Shown here: positions 21,553-30,708 of the stretch, one piece after another
Layout of the letters: every line of letters starts with the position of its first letter
Position numbering within the stretch: the stretch's first letter is position 1
Position numbers and translations under genes: made by a program
The notes under the pieces: model-generated
What the model was told of the DNA's origin: nothing
Database searches by the model: none
Seen by the model: only the letters and a program-made list of their open reading frames with translations
From: Gammaproteobacteria bacterium
GTDB lineage: Bacteria; Pseudomonadota; Gammaproteobacteria; Pseudomonadales; Azotimanducaceae
DNA: 64,000 nt
Assembly (NCBI GenBank): GCA_012960535.1
Contig: DUBB01000026.1
Span: 1 to 64,000 of the forward strand
Direction of reading: 5' to 3'

Positions 21553-21795
21553 CTAGTCTTCACTCGATTCGTCTTCCTGATACTCAATAACCACCGGTTT
21601 AGATGGAACAATGGTGGAAATTGCTGATTTATAAATCATTTGATTGACGCTATTGCGCAATAGTATTACAAATTGGTCAAAGGATTCGATCTGCCCCTGC
21701 AGCTTGATGCCACTGACTAAAAAAATTGAAACAGGTATTCTTTCCTTTCGTAGAATATTCAGAAACGGGTCCTGTAATGACTGTCCCTTTGACAT
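21553..21795 (-). CDS. hfq: RNA chaperone Hfq (unusual proximal-face residue)
   Basis: Hfq is the hexameric Sm-like chaperone that pairs small RNAs with mRNAs. The 80-residue protein keeps [11 protein letters not shown] and [18 protein letters not shown]. The Sm2 segment reads [10 protein letters not shown] where E. coli has YKHAISTVVP, so the usual His57 is Ser (codon TCA). Tyr25 is Phe and the rim reads RKER. The acidic tail is short. A good AAGGAG precedes the ATG. Identity is certain; the effect of the substitutions is not. Confidence 0.96.
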   Translation of the reverse strand: MSKGQSLQDPFLNILRKERIPVSIFLVSGIKLQGQIESFDQFVILLRNSVNQMIYKSAISTIVPSKPVVIEYQEDESSED

Positions 21796-21939
21796 AGTGA
21801 CTCCTTATATTTAATAACTGTGTGCCCACAAAATCCACACATTCTACCTTCTGTTGCAACCGTTTAAGATGCCTTTGATATCTGTTAATCAAATGGCCTG
21901 GGTTAAACTGGTGCTGTCAGGTTTGCCTTCGCCTGAGTC

Positions 21940-22854
21940 TTATATGCTGGCCGGCCCAACGATTTTCAATACCTCGGCAAGATTTGGTTTATCTAAAACT
22001 GCCAAATCTGGCCAGCTACGCAACCAGGTATACTGTCGCTTGGCCAGTTGCCTAGTTGCGGCAATCGCTCTTTGTCTCATTTCATCAAAATTGAACTGCC
22101 CCTCCAGATAATTCCACACCTGTCGGTAACCAACCGCTTTCAAGGCGGGTAACTCTGGATCAATACCCGGCATGGCGCGAATATTAATAACTTCATCAAT
22201 CAGCCCTCGCGCCAGCATCTGATCAAATCTCTCTGCAATCCTTAAGTGAAGCATCTTCCGATCCGAAGGAATAATGGCAATTTCGGTCAGCTCAAACGGA
22301 CAGGGCTGATTACCCTGTTGAAGTAACTGGCTCATAGGCTGCCCAGTCAATCGATGCACCTCTAAGGCGCGCTGTAATCTCTGCTTGTCCGCCGCTTTAA
22401 TTCTACTGGCTGCCTGGGGATCTATCTTTTTCAGTCTGTCATGCAGACTGGTCCAGCCATACTGCTCTGCCTCTTCGATTAACTCAGACCTTATCGCTGG
22501 ATCAGCAGCGGGTAGATTCGCAATTCCATCTCTTAGGGCTTTGATATAGAGCATGCTGCCTCCCACCAGGACAGGCAACCGCTGCCGAGAAAGAATTTCC
22601 TCTATCAGCATGACTGCATCCGCCCTGAAGTCAGCAGCAGAATAGGGATTGCTGGCATCGCGAATATCGATCAGATGATGGCGAACTTTACGTTGCTGTT
22701 CGGCATCCGGTTTGGCACTACCAATATCGAAACCTCTGTATACCTGGGCCGAGTCAACACTGATCACCTCCAGAGGTACTTCTTCGGCTAATTCATAAGC
22801 GAGCTGTGATTTCCCGCTGGCGGTTGGGCCCGTTATAACCAAGACCTGGGTCAC
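21940..22854 (-). CDS. miaA: tRNA dimethylallyltransferase MiaA
   Basis: MiaA adds a dimethylallyl group to A37 of tRNAs reading UNN codons. It begins with Walker A GPTASGKSQLAYELAE, followed by the substrate loop SVDSAQVYRGFDIGSAKP and RLQRALEVHRLTGQP. The 304 residues are standard. Its ATG shares one base with the mutL stop and hfq follows after 144 bases, the classical mutL-miaA-hfq-hflX superoperon. Confidence 0.96.
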   Translation of the reverse strand: MTQVLVITGPTASGKSQLAYELAEEVPLEVISVDSAQVYRGFDIGSAKPDAEQQRKVRHHLIDIRDASNPYSAADFRADAVMLIEEILSRQRLPVLVGGSMLYIKALRDGIANLPAADPAIRSELIEEAEQYGWTSLHDRLKKIDPQAASRIKAADKQRLQRALEVHRLTGQPMSQLLQQGNQPCPFELTEIAIIPSDRKMLHLRIAERFDQMLARGLIDEVINIRAMPGIDPELPALKAVGYRQVWNYLEGQFNFDEMRQRAIAATRQLAKRQYTWLRSWPDLAVLDKPNLAEVLKIVGPASI

Positions 22855-24662
22855 TAGCGACCCCGCATGAACAAAGCATCCAGTTCACCCAGGGAAAGCT
22901 GAAACCAGGTTGGCCTGCCATGATTACACTGACCACTGCGTTCGGTTTCCTCCATATCTCTTAGTAAGGCATTCATTTCATCAAGGGTTAACTTACGATT
23001 GGCTCTGACAGAACCATGGCAGGCCATCGTTGAAAGAATCTCGTCCCGATTCTCCTCCATACGAGCACTGCTCCCATATTCAAGCATGTCGGCTACAACA
23101 TCCCTTAGTAGTTGCTCTGCACTGGAACGCCCGAGCAGAGCAGGCACGCCCCTTATAACCACGGATTCTGCCGATGCCGGGTCTACCTGCATACCCAGCC
23201 CGGCCAGTTCCGGTTGCATTTGCTCAACAGCTTCGACTTCTTTATCACTCAAAACCACACTTATCGGTACCAATAATGGCTGAATTTTCAATCCTTCCTT
23301 ATCCATGGAATGTTTTAATTGTTCATAGGTTATTCTTTCATGGGCCGCATGCATGTCCACAACGATTAAACCGGACTGATTCTGGGCGATAATATAAATG
23401 CCGTGAAGCTGGGCTAAGGCAAAACCTAAAGGCGGGAAAACCTGATTTTCCTGTTCGCTCAAATCCCGTCCAGCATCATTGGCCGACATGGCCATCCAGG
23501 ACTTGGGTCCACCTGCTGACTGCGCCTGGCCATACGATCCCGGACGAGCTCCGAATTGAATCGGCTTTTGAGCATAACTCGGCATCTGCTCAGCCATATT
23601 CATCGCTGTGCTTTCACCAAGCCGACCATCGGCTACATGACCCTCAACCACGTCGGGAGTAACTGAAGCCAGAACTCTATTGATCGTCCTGTAAATAAAA
23701 TCATGGACCTGCCGACTATCCCTAAAACGCACCTCATGCTTGGTAGGGTGAACGTTAACGTCCACCATGCGAGGATTTACCTCAAGGAATATCGCGTAAG
23801 CCGGCTGACGTCCATGATAAAGCACATCCGAATATCCTTGCCGAACTGCATGGCTCGCCACCTTGTCTCTGATAGTTCTACTATTGACAAAAAAATACTG
23901 TTGATCCGCCTGGCTTCTGGAATAACTCGGTAAGGAAATCCAGCCCTTTAAAGTCATATCAAGCCTGGTTTCTTCAAAATACAGTGCCTGGTCAACAAAA
24001 GACTGGCCGAACACCGTTGAAATCCTGTGTTTTTGGTCGAGTTCAGTTTCAGCAGCACGAAATTGGCGAACCAGTCTGCCATTATGGGTCAGGCTTAAAC
24101 TAACACCTGCATGACTTAAACTTACCTTGCGAATAACATCTTCTATTCTCTGTAACTCGGTACGCTCAGTGCGCAGGAATTTTTTCCTTACAGGCGTGTT
24201 AAAAAACAAATCACGTACCTCAACACTGGTACCCCGCCCGTGCGCGGCAGGTTCTAATATGCTGAGCATCTGTTCACCCGCAGACCTGACTGACCAGCCT
24301 GATTTACTATCCAGAGCATTGGAAGTCAGAAGTAACCTGGATACTGAAGCAATCGAGGCAAGCGCTTCACCTCTAAAGCCCAGAGAAGTGATACCCTGCA
24401 GGTCTTCCTGAACCGCTATCTTAGACGTTGCATGGCGGGCCAGCGCCAGCTCAAGGTCTTCTTTGATAATACCCAAACCATCATCGCGAACCCGGACCAG
24501 CTGACTTCCGCCGGCTTCCAAACTGATATCAATGGTTTTCGCCTTAGCATCCACGGCATTTTCTACCAGCTCCTTAACAACAGATGCGGGTCTCTCGACG
24601 ACTTCTCCTGCGGCAATCTGATTAGCCAGCCTGTTGGTAAGAGCATGAATACGAGTGTTCAT
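22854..24662 (-). CDS. mutL: DNA mismatch repair protein MutL
   Basis: MutL couples mismatch recognition by MutS to strand incision. The N-terminal GHKL ATPase domain is complete (NQIAAGEVVERPASVVKEL, DDGLGI, TSLGFRGEALASI). The C-terminal domain carries DMHAAHERITYE, matching the metal-binding endonuclease pattern D-x-H-A-x2-E-x4-E with Met at the second place, plus ACHGSVRA and CNHGRPT. It therefore looks like a nicking-competent MutL rather than the E. coli type. The 602-residue length is normal. Confidence 0.96.
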   Translation of the reverse strand: MNTRIHALTNRLANQIAAGEVVERPASVVKELVENAVDAKAKTIDISLEAGGSQLVRVRDDGLGIIKEDLELALARHATSKIAVQEDLQGITSLGFRGEALASIASVSRLLLTSNALDSKSGWSVRSAGEQMLSILEPAAHGRGTSVEVRDLFFNTPVRKKFLRTERTELQRIEDVIRKVSLSHAGVSLSLTHNGRLVRQFRAAETELDQKHRISTVFGQSFVDQALYFEETRLDMTLKGWISLPSYSRSQADQQYFFVNSRTIRDKVASHAVRQGYSDVLYHGRQPAYAIFLEVNPRMVDVNVHPTKHEVRFRDSRQVHDFIYRTINRVLASVTPDVVEGHVADGRLGESTAMNMAEQMPSYAQKPIQFGARPGSYGQAQSAGGPKSWMAMSANDAGRDLSEQENQVFPPLGFALAQLHGIYIIAQNQSGLIVVDMHAAHERITYEQLKHSMDKEGLKIQPLLVPISVVLSDKEVEAVEQMQPELAGLGMQVDPASAESVVIRGVPALLGRSSAEQLLRDVVADMLEYGSSARMEENRDEILSTMACHGSVRANRKLTLDEMNALLRDMEETERSGQCNHGRPTWFQLSLGELDALFMRGR

Positions 24663-26015
24663 TTACAGTTGCGGTATCCTCAACGTCTGTCCGATTCTAA
24701 TGGTATTGGAATTCAAGCTATTCTCGCGCTTTAGATCTTCAAACCCAATATTATATCTATAAGCAATCTCTGAAAGCGTGTCACCTCGCCTGATGACATG
24801 GGTAACAAATACCGGCTCGTTTGCCTGAAGTCTCGCTGCAAGCAGCGTTCCATTAGGTGGCGTTCGCCTGAAGTACTGATCAATACCCTTAAAAATACCT
24901 GATGCCAGCGCCTTCTGATGTTTCCGAGATGCCAATTTTCTAGCTTCTCCTGGATTCGAAATAAAACCTGTTTCTATTAACAAAGACGGGATATCAGGCG
25001 ATTTAAGAACTAAGAAAGCAGCCTGCTCCACATTCTTCTTGTGTAGCCTGCTAATGGGTTTTATGCCCAGCAGAATAGCCTCACCCATTTCCAGGCTGGC
25101 ACTCAGGCTGGCAGTCATGGAAAGATCCAAAAGCACACCGGCAAGCATATCATCCTTATCATCCAGGCTGACACTACCCACACCGCCAATTAAATCAGCT
25201 CTGTTTTCCTTTTCAGCAAGCCATTTAGCCATTTCACTGGTAGCACCGCTCTGCGATATGGTGTACACCGACGCGCCATTGGCCGAACTTGTCTTCCAGC
25301 CATCGGCATGAATCGAAACGAATACATCTGACTGGTTCTCCCTGGCGATAGCTGTTCTTTTACGATGGGCAACATAATAATCACCCTGTCGAGTCAGCAC
25401 CCCCTTGTAACCATAGGTGTGATCTGCAATTGCCTCTAATTCCCTGGCGATCGAAAGAACGACTTTCTTCTCATACAACTTCCCAGGGCCAATGGCACCT
25501 GGGTCATCTCCGCCGTGCCCTGGATCGATGGCAATCACGATTTCCCTGGCTTGCCAGTCACTCTTATCAGCGCCCTGCAGGGGATGTTCAATCTGCTGAT
25601 CTTCAGTAAACAGATCAATCACCAGGCGATCCCGGTACTGGGCAATCGGTTTCAGTATAAAACTTCGCGGCTTTACTTCCTGCTTCAAATCAAGAACCAC
25701 ACGCAGATTTTCCTGACCTGGCGGTGAAAACCTTACAGCGGCAATGGGTGTGGCAGCATTAGACAGCTTAGCTATTTCTGCTGGCAGGTTAGTCTCGCGC
25801 AGTTGGGTATTATTGATATCAATAACCAGTCTTGCCGGTTTATCCAACTTAAACAGGCGATGCTCAACCGGTCCACTGAGATCGAAGACCAGCCGGGTTT
25901 TTTCCGGGTCAGGGCGAATCCTGATTCCATCAACCGTCTGCTGCGCCATCACAGCAATACTTGCCTGGAGCATCAGCAACAACACTCCAGTTCGCATTGG
26001 ACCGATAAATTTCAA
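24663..26015 (-). CDS. amiB: N-acetylmuramoyl-L-alanine amidase, AmiB/C type with LysM
   Basis: This periplasmic amidase splits septal peptidoglycan during cell separation. A signal peptide (about residues 1-24, ending VMAQQ) leads into an AMIN domain. The zinc amidase domain follows with AIDPGHGGDDPGAIGP, FVSIHADGW and LLIETGFISNPGEAR. A C-terminal LysM runs HVIRRGDTLSEIAYRYN to IGQTLRIPQL. Members of this family need EnvC/NlpD-type activators, not seen here. It is packed between tsaE (four-base overlap) and mutL (no gap). Confidence 0.95.
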   Translation of the reverse strand: MKFIGPMRTGVLLLMLQASIAVMAQQTVDGIRIRPDPEKTRLVFDLSGPVEHRLFKLDKPARLVIDINNTQLRETNLPAEIAKLSNAATPIAAVRFSPPGQENLRVVLDLKQEVKPRSFILKPIAQYRDRLVIDLFTEDQQIEHPLQGADKSDWQAREIVIAIDPGHGGDDPGAIGPGKLYEKKVVLSIARELEAIADHTYGYKGVLTRQGDYYVAHRKRTAIARENQSDVFVSIHADGWKTSSANGASVYTISQSGATSEMAKWLAEKENRADLIGGVGSVSLDDKDDMLAGVLLDLSMTASLSASLEMGEAILLGIKPISRLHKKNVEQAAFLVLKSPDIPSLLIETGFISNPGEARKLASRKHQKALASGIFKGIDQYFRRTPPNGTLLAARLQANEPVFVTHVIRRGDTLSEIAYRYNIGFEDLKRENSLNSNTIRIGQTLRIPQL

Positions 26016-26509
26016 TTTATGCGTTCCTGAAAAGTTTCCAGCTGCTGCAATACACGCGCTCCCTTTGAAGAAAAAGAAGTGATCAAGGCAGTCCGTTCCA
26101 GACTGTTCTTATAAGCCAGACTCACCACTAAATCCTGCTGCGGCAAAAACCCATAACCTCTCTCTGGCCACTCGATGACACATAAACTGGTGGTTTCAAA
26201 GTACTCTTCAACACCAAGATAGTTTAACTCTTCTGGGTGGCCCAGTCTGTATAAGTCAAAATGAATCACCGCCCGGTCGCCTATCAGATAAGGTTCTATG
26301 AGCGTGAAAGTTGGACTTTTAACCGCACCCAGATATCCCAGTGATCGCAGCAGGCCTCTACACAAGGTTGTTTTTCCTGTTCCCAGATCTCCCTGTAGAA
26401 AAACTAAACCACCCTCGTCTACCAGGACCGCCAACTCACCGCCAAGCGCTTCAGTCTTATGAAAATCAGCGAGTTCGATTTTCAAGATGCATCTCTGCCA
26501 GACAAACAT
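26012..26509 (-). CDS. tsaE: tRNA threonylcarbamoyladenosine biosynthesis ATPase TsaE
   Basis: TsaE (YjeE) is the small ATPase that drives turnover of the TsaBD complex in t6A37 synthesis. Walker A is GDLGTGKTTLCRGLL, followed by SPTFTLIEPY and HFDLYRLGHPEELNYLG. The first ATG is at 26509. A TTG at 26485 (LKIELADFH) overlaps the nnr stop as TTGA and would give a more typical N-terminus, so the true start is open. The nnr-tsaE-amiB order is conserved. Confidence 0.94.
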   Translation of the reverse strand: MFVWQRCILKIELADFHKTEALGGELAVLVDEGGLVFLQGDLGTGKTTLCRGLLRSLGYLGAVKSPTFTLIEPYLIGDRAVIHFDLYRLGHPEELNYLGVEEYFETTSLCVIEWPERGYGFLPQQDLVVSLAYKNSLERTALITSFSSKGARVLQQLETFQERIN

Positions 26510-27936
26510 CGACCGATTGCAATCGGTAAATCCGATGCGATCAGACCGACTTCACCCAATTCACCGGTCAGCTGTTCCGCCGCCCTGGCATGATTGACGA
26601 CCCCCATACAGGCGGCCTGGTAAAGGCTGGCTGTCTGCCCGATCAGACTACCAATAACGCCTGCGAGCACATCCCCCATGCCGGCGCTGGCCATGCCGGG
26701 GTTTCCGAAAGGACAAAGACTGAGCTGCTCGCCACCATGGACAAGGCTACCCAATCCCTTCAGCACTGTCACGCCGCCATAACGCCTCTGCAGTTCCTGC
26801 GCAACTTTGAAACGATCATCATCCACCTCAGATTCACCCATTAACCTGGCTGCCTCTTTAGAATGCGGTGTCAGAATCCAGTGTTCATAATATCGAGGCG
26901 CCACAGCAAGCATGTTCAGTGCATCGGCATCTACAACCATGGGTTTGCCTGAACCCAGAATTGCTGAAAACAACTCTAATGCCCATTCATCTCGCCCTAA
27001 GCCGGGCCCGACTACGATGCTGGTAGATTTCTCAAGCAAAGTGATCAGGTCATCACCTGAGGCCACTGCGTGTGCCATGACCTCCGGGCAACGACTTAGC
27101 AAGGGCCCTATATTTGCCGCGCGAGTAGCAACAGACACCAGGCCGGCACCAGAACGAAGCGCCGCTTCAGCGGCTAATATGATGGCGCCAGCCATACCCT
27201 GGTTGCCACCCACCAGCAGAATATGCCCATATTGATTCTTGTAACCCCGGCGAGATCGTGTCGGCAGGCATTGTTCAGCCAGGATTTCCACGGGGGCAGG
27301 GTTTACCTGTAAATACACTGATGCAGGGGCGCCTAAATCAGAGAAACAGATCCTGCCAGCCACATCAGGGCCATCGTTACAGTACAAGCCTCGTTTTTGG
27401 CCAATGAAGGTGACCGACACGGTTGCCTTAACACAGGCGCCGAAACTGACCCCCGTATCAGCACAAAGACCCGACGGCAGATCGACAGATAACACCGCTG
27501 CAGCACTTTCATTAATGTCTTGGATTACCTTTCTATATTCGGCCCTGACTGGCCCGACAACGCCAATACCCAGTAAAGCATCCACTATCAGGCATTCCTC
27601 AGAGATAACCTCAACGGCGCAGAACCGAGCGCTGCTTTGCTCGCATAAGGCTAAAGCCTGGCGGGCATCCGCCTTTAATTTTTTCTTCTCACCTACCACT
27701 ACAACATCAACATGGTAGCCCCTATCTGCCAGCATGGCCGCGATCAGGTAGCCGTCGCCGGCATTGTTTCCAGACCCGCAATAGACCAGGAAGTGGCTCA
27801 CATCAGCAAAATACTGATCAATGCTGTGCACACAGGCCCGGGCAGCACGCTTCATCAGATTGATACCTGATATGCCATAATCCTGAATCAAAGCTTGATC
27901 GATGGCTCGAACATCAGCTGCAGTGAAAAGTACCAT
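26482..27936 (-). CDS. nnr: Bifunctional NAD(P)HX epimerase/dehydratase
   Basis: Nnr repairs hydrated NADH/NADPH. The N-terminal epimerase (YjeF_N) domain has YCGSGNNAGDGYLIAAML. The C-terminal ADP-dependent dehydratase is ribokinase-like, with LLVGGNQGMAGAIILA, VVDADALNML, LTPHSKEAARL and GNPGMASAGMGDVLAGVIG. I placed the start at the ATG at 27936 (MVLFTAADVRAID), where family similarity begins; the frame is open to 27987. It is divergent from queG and overlaps tsaE. Confidence 0.94.
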   Translation of the reverse strand: MVLFTAADVRAIDQALIQDYGISGINLMKRAARACVHSIDQYFADVSHFLVYCGSGNNAGDGYLIAAMLADRGYHVDVVVVGEKKKLKADARQALALCEQSSARFCAVEVISEECLIVDALLGIGVVGPVRAEYRKVIQDINESAAAVLSVDLPSGLCADTGVSFGACVKATVSVTFIGQKRGLYCNDGPDVAGRICFSDLGAPASVYLQVNPAPVEILAEQCLPTRSRRGYKNQYGHILLVGGNQGMAGAIILAAEAALRSGAGLVSVATRAANIGPLLSRCPEVMAHAVASGDDLITLLEKSTSIVVGPGLGRDEWALELFSAILGSGKPMVVDADALNMLAVAPRYYEHWILTPHSKEAARLMGESEVDDDRFKVAQELQRRYGGVTVLKGLGSLVHGGEQLSLCPFGNPGMASAGMGDVLAGVIGSLIGQTASLYQAACMGVVNHARAAEQLTGELGEVGLIASDLPIAIGRCLSGRDAS

Positions 27937-28021
27937 AGTATCTATGCCCACCCAGAATAGTTTACGATCAGAGCAAGTATATGCCACTCATCGCTGCAAT
28001 ACCGACTGGAACATCCCATAA

Positions 28022-29104
28022 ATGGAAGAAATAAAGACCCTAATTCATCAATGGGCCCTTGATCTGGGGTTCCAGGCGGTAGGTTACAGCAACCTGGACC
28101 TTACCGAGCATGAAGACCACCTGAAAACCTGGTTAACTAACGGGTTTCACGGCAGTATGGCTTATATGAATCGCAATCAGGCGCTGCGGATCTCTCCCAG
28201 TCATCTGCTGGCCGGCAGCATAAGCGCCATAACGCTTCGACTGGACTACTTACCTGAAGGCGAGCATCAGCGTATCCGCAAAACCCTTGAACTAAAAGAT
28301 ACCGCCTACATTTCCCGTTACGCCCTTGGCCGGGACTACCATAAAGTGATACGCAACAAACTCAAGAGACTCGCCAATCAAATCAATGATTACATCAATC
28401 TGCAGAAGCTAGGGCCATTCTACGCTCGGGCATGCACGGATAGTGCCCCCATACTCGAAAAACACCTCGCCGAAAAATCCGGCCTCGGCTGGATAGGTAA
28501 GAACACATTGTTACTGAATCGTTCAGCAGGATCCTGGTTTTTTCTCGGCGAATTGCTCACCAATCTACCCCTGACTCAACCCGCCAAAAGGCCGTCAAAT
28601 CATTGCGGGTCATGCTCAGCATGCTTGTCAATCTGTCCAACCCAGGCCATTGTGGCCCCCTACGTCCTGGATGCCAGAAAATGTATTTCCTATCTCACCA
28701 TCGAAAACCGTGGTGCCATTCCACAGGTCCATAGAGGCGCCATGGGCAATCGGATTTTTGGCTGCGATGACTGCCAACTGGTCTGCCCCTGGAACCGTTA
28801 TGCCCAGACTGGCCGGGAACAGGATTTTCAGCCCAGGCACAACCTAGATAAGTCAGATCTGCTGGAACTGTTTCAATGGAGTGAGAGCGAATTCTCAACT
28901 AAGACTGCAGGCTCCGCCATCCGAAGAACAGGATACCAGGGCTGGCTGAGAAATATTGCCGTTGCCCTGGGCAACGCATCAGGTTCTGCAAGAATACAAA
29001 AAGCGTTGATCGCAAAACAACCTGATTGTTCAGAGATGGTTGCCGAACACATCGAATGGGCCATTGCCAGACAAGCAGGAAAAATTGCCCTTGATCAGGT
29101 TTAA
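28022..29104 (+). CDS. queG: Epoxyqueuosine reductase QueG
   Basis: QueG is the cobalamin-dependent iron-sulfur enzyme that reduces epoxyqueuosine to queuosine in tRNA. The N-terminal part carries the family's VGYSNLDLTEHEDHLKTWL and GRDYHKVIRNKL. Two [4Fe-4S] clusters are marked by CGSCSACLSICPTQAI with KCISYLTIE, and by CDDCQLVCPWN. The 360 residues are typical. It is divergent from nnr, as in E. coli and Pseudomonas, and converges on orn with a 69-base gap. Confidence 0.96.
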   Translation: MEEIKTLIHQWALDLGFQAVGYSNLDLTEHEDHLKTWLTNGFHGSMAYMNRNQALRISPSHLLAGSISAITLRLDYLPEGEHQRIRKTLELKDTAYISRYALGRDYHKVIRNKLKRLANQINDYINLQKLGPFYARACTDSAPILEKHLAEKSGLGWIGKNTLLLNRSAGSWFFLGELLTNLPLTQPAKRPSNHCGSCSACLSICPTQAIVAPYVLDARKCISYLTIENRGAIPQVHRGAMGNRIFGCDDCQLVCPWNRYAQTGREQDFQPRHNLDKSDLLELFQWSESEFSTKTAGSAIRRTGYQGWLRNIAVALGNASGSARIQKALIAKQPDCSEMVAEHIEWAIARQAGKIALDQV

Positions 29105-29173
29105 CGACGCATTTTGCCAGGTAAAACGCGCTGTCCAGATGTATGCATGACCCGACTCATAACTGCACAGGAA

Positions 29174-29716
29174 TTAATTAAAAAATGCAGCCTGATAAAC
29201 TTTCAGCTCGTCTATAGACTCCCTGATATCATCCAGAGCGCGATGCCGGGTCCTCTTTTTAACAGAGGCCATAATAGAAGGTTGCCAGCGCATCGCTAAT
29301 TCCTTTACGGTACTAACATCAATACTTCGATAGTGCAGATAGGCCTCGAGCTCAGGCATATAGCGAACCAGAAACCGACGGTCCTGACCAATGGTATTAC
29401 CACACAAAGGTGACTGTTGTGAATCGACATGCTGCGCCACAAACGCAAGTGTTTCTGCTTCTGCCATGGCCTCTGAGATAGATGATGCAACCACCCGATC
29501 GACCAACCCCGATTCAGTATGGTGCGAAACATTCCATTCATCCATTCTTGCCAGTACTTCAGGTGCCTGATGTACAATCAAGCTGGGTCCTTCCGCTAAA
29601 ACGTTTAATCTGGAATCCGTGACAATGGTGGCTATCTCCAAGATTCGATCGTTTTCAGGATCTAGACCGGACATTTCCATATCGATCCAGACCAGGTTTT
29701 CTGAATAATCAGTCAT
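29174..29716 (-). CDS. orn: Oligoribonuclease
   Basis: Orn degrades two-to-five-nucleotide RNAs, including pGpG from c-di-GMP breakdown. It is a DEDDh exonuclease: [17 protein letters not shown] holds the first two acidic residues, and [11 protein letters not shown] holds the last His and Asp. I used the ATG at 29716 ([12 protein letters not shown]) because the family begins there; the open frame runs to 29776. The 180-residue product matches E. coli. rsgA, commonly next to orn, is not present here. Confidence 0.97.
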   Translation of the reverse strand: MTDYSENLVWIDMEMSGLDPENDRILEIATIVTDSRLNVLAEGPSLIVHQAPEVLARMDEWNVSHHTESGLVDRVVASSISEAMAEAETLAFVAQHVDSQQSPLCGNTIGQDRRFLVRYMPELEAYLHYRSIDVSTVKELAMRWQPSIMASVKKRTRHRALDDIRESIDELKVYQAAFFN

Positions 29717-29907
29717 AGCTTGAACTTCACTTCTCAATAAATAACGCGCCTTCCTATTAGAACCCTTCTGGCACAAAATTACGATAGCCTTACCGAATCA
29801 AAAAAATGCTTATGTCTCCGGGCAATTCCCAGTAGTGATCATCGCGGCACAACACTCAATTTTCTCCCTGAGTTCAGGTAAACTTACCGTTTTATCGAAG
29901 ATGAACT

Positions 29908-30708
29908 ATGCTCCCTTTACTAATTGATACTGCCTCTCTGCAATCCCATCTCGACGATGAAAACCTCTTAATTATCGATATATGTCACGATCATAACTAC
30001 CAAAATGGTCATATACCCGGCGCCGTTCATATTTCTCCAGCAGACCTGATAGCAGGGATTCCTCCGGCAGTCGGACGACTTCCCTACAAGTCAAAACTGG
30101 AACGGTTATTTTCTAGCATAGGCTATTGCGAAACCAAGCAGCTTGTTGTCTATGATGATGAAGGTGGCGGCTGGGCCGGCCGGTTAATATGGACTCTGGA
30201 CGTCATTGGGCATACCAAATCCTCTTTGCTCGACGGCGGTTTAATTGCCTGGCATGGCGAAAACAGACCGCTTGAGACTGAACCCGTCAGCGCCCAAGCT
30301 ACAGACGTACAATTAACAATTCACCGGCACCCCATCGCCGAGATGACTGATATTCTGACAACTCTGAACCAGGAGAATGTGATTATCTGGGATGCCCGAT
30401 CGAAGGAAGAGTTTGCCGGAACTAAAAAATTTGCCGCCAGGGGGGGTCACATCCCGGGTGCTGTTAACCTCGACTGGCAATTGTTGATGGACCCAGAAAA
30501 TCACCTGTGCCTCAAAAAAGATCTCTCGTCTTTGCTGCAGCAACATGGGTTGAGCGCAGATAAGCATATAATAACGCACTGCCAGAGCCACCACCGCTCC
30601 GGACTGACTTACTTTGTTGGAAAATACCTGGGCTACTCGATTCAAGGCTACCATGGCTCCTGGTCTGAATGGGGAAATGATTCAACTACACCCGTGGCAA
30701 CGTTGTGA
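29908..30708 (+). CDS. rhdA: Thiosulfate sulfurtransferase (rhodanese, RhdA type)
   Basis: A two-domain rhodanese that transfers sulfane sulfur to cyanide or thiols. The N-terminal domain is inactive; the C-terminal active-site loop reads HCQSHHRS with the catalytic Cys at residue 225. This loop differs by one residue from the CQTHHRS of Azotobacter RhdA. Paired GHIPGAVH and GHIPGAVN motifs mark the two domains. The stop overlaps the psd start (GTGA), so expression is coupled to phosphatidylethanolamine synthesis, as in Pseudomonas. Confidence 0.92.
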   Translation: MLPLLIDTASLQSHLDDENLLIIDICHDHNYQNGHIPGAVHISPADLIAGIPPAVGRLPYKSKLERLFSSIGYCETKQLVVYDDEGGGWAGRLIWTLDVIGHTKSSLLDGGLIAWHGENRPLETEPVSAQATDVQLTIHRHPIAEMTDILTTLNQENVIIWDARSKEEFAGTKKFAARGGHIPGAVNLDWQLLMDPENHLCLKKDLSSLLQQHGLSADKHIITHCQSHHRSGLTYFVGKYLGYSIQGYHGSWSEWGNDSTTPVATL

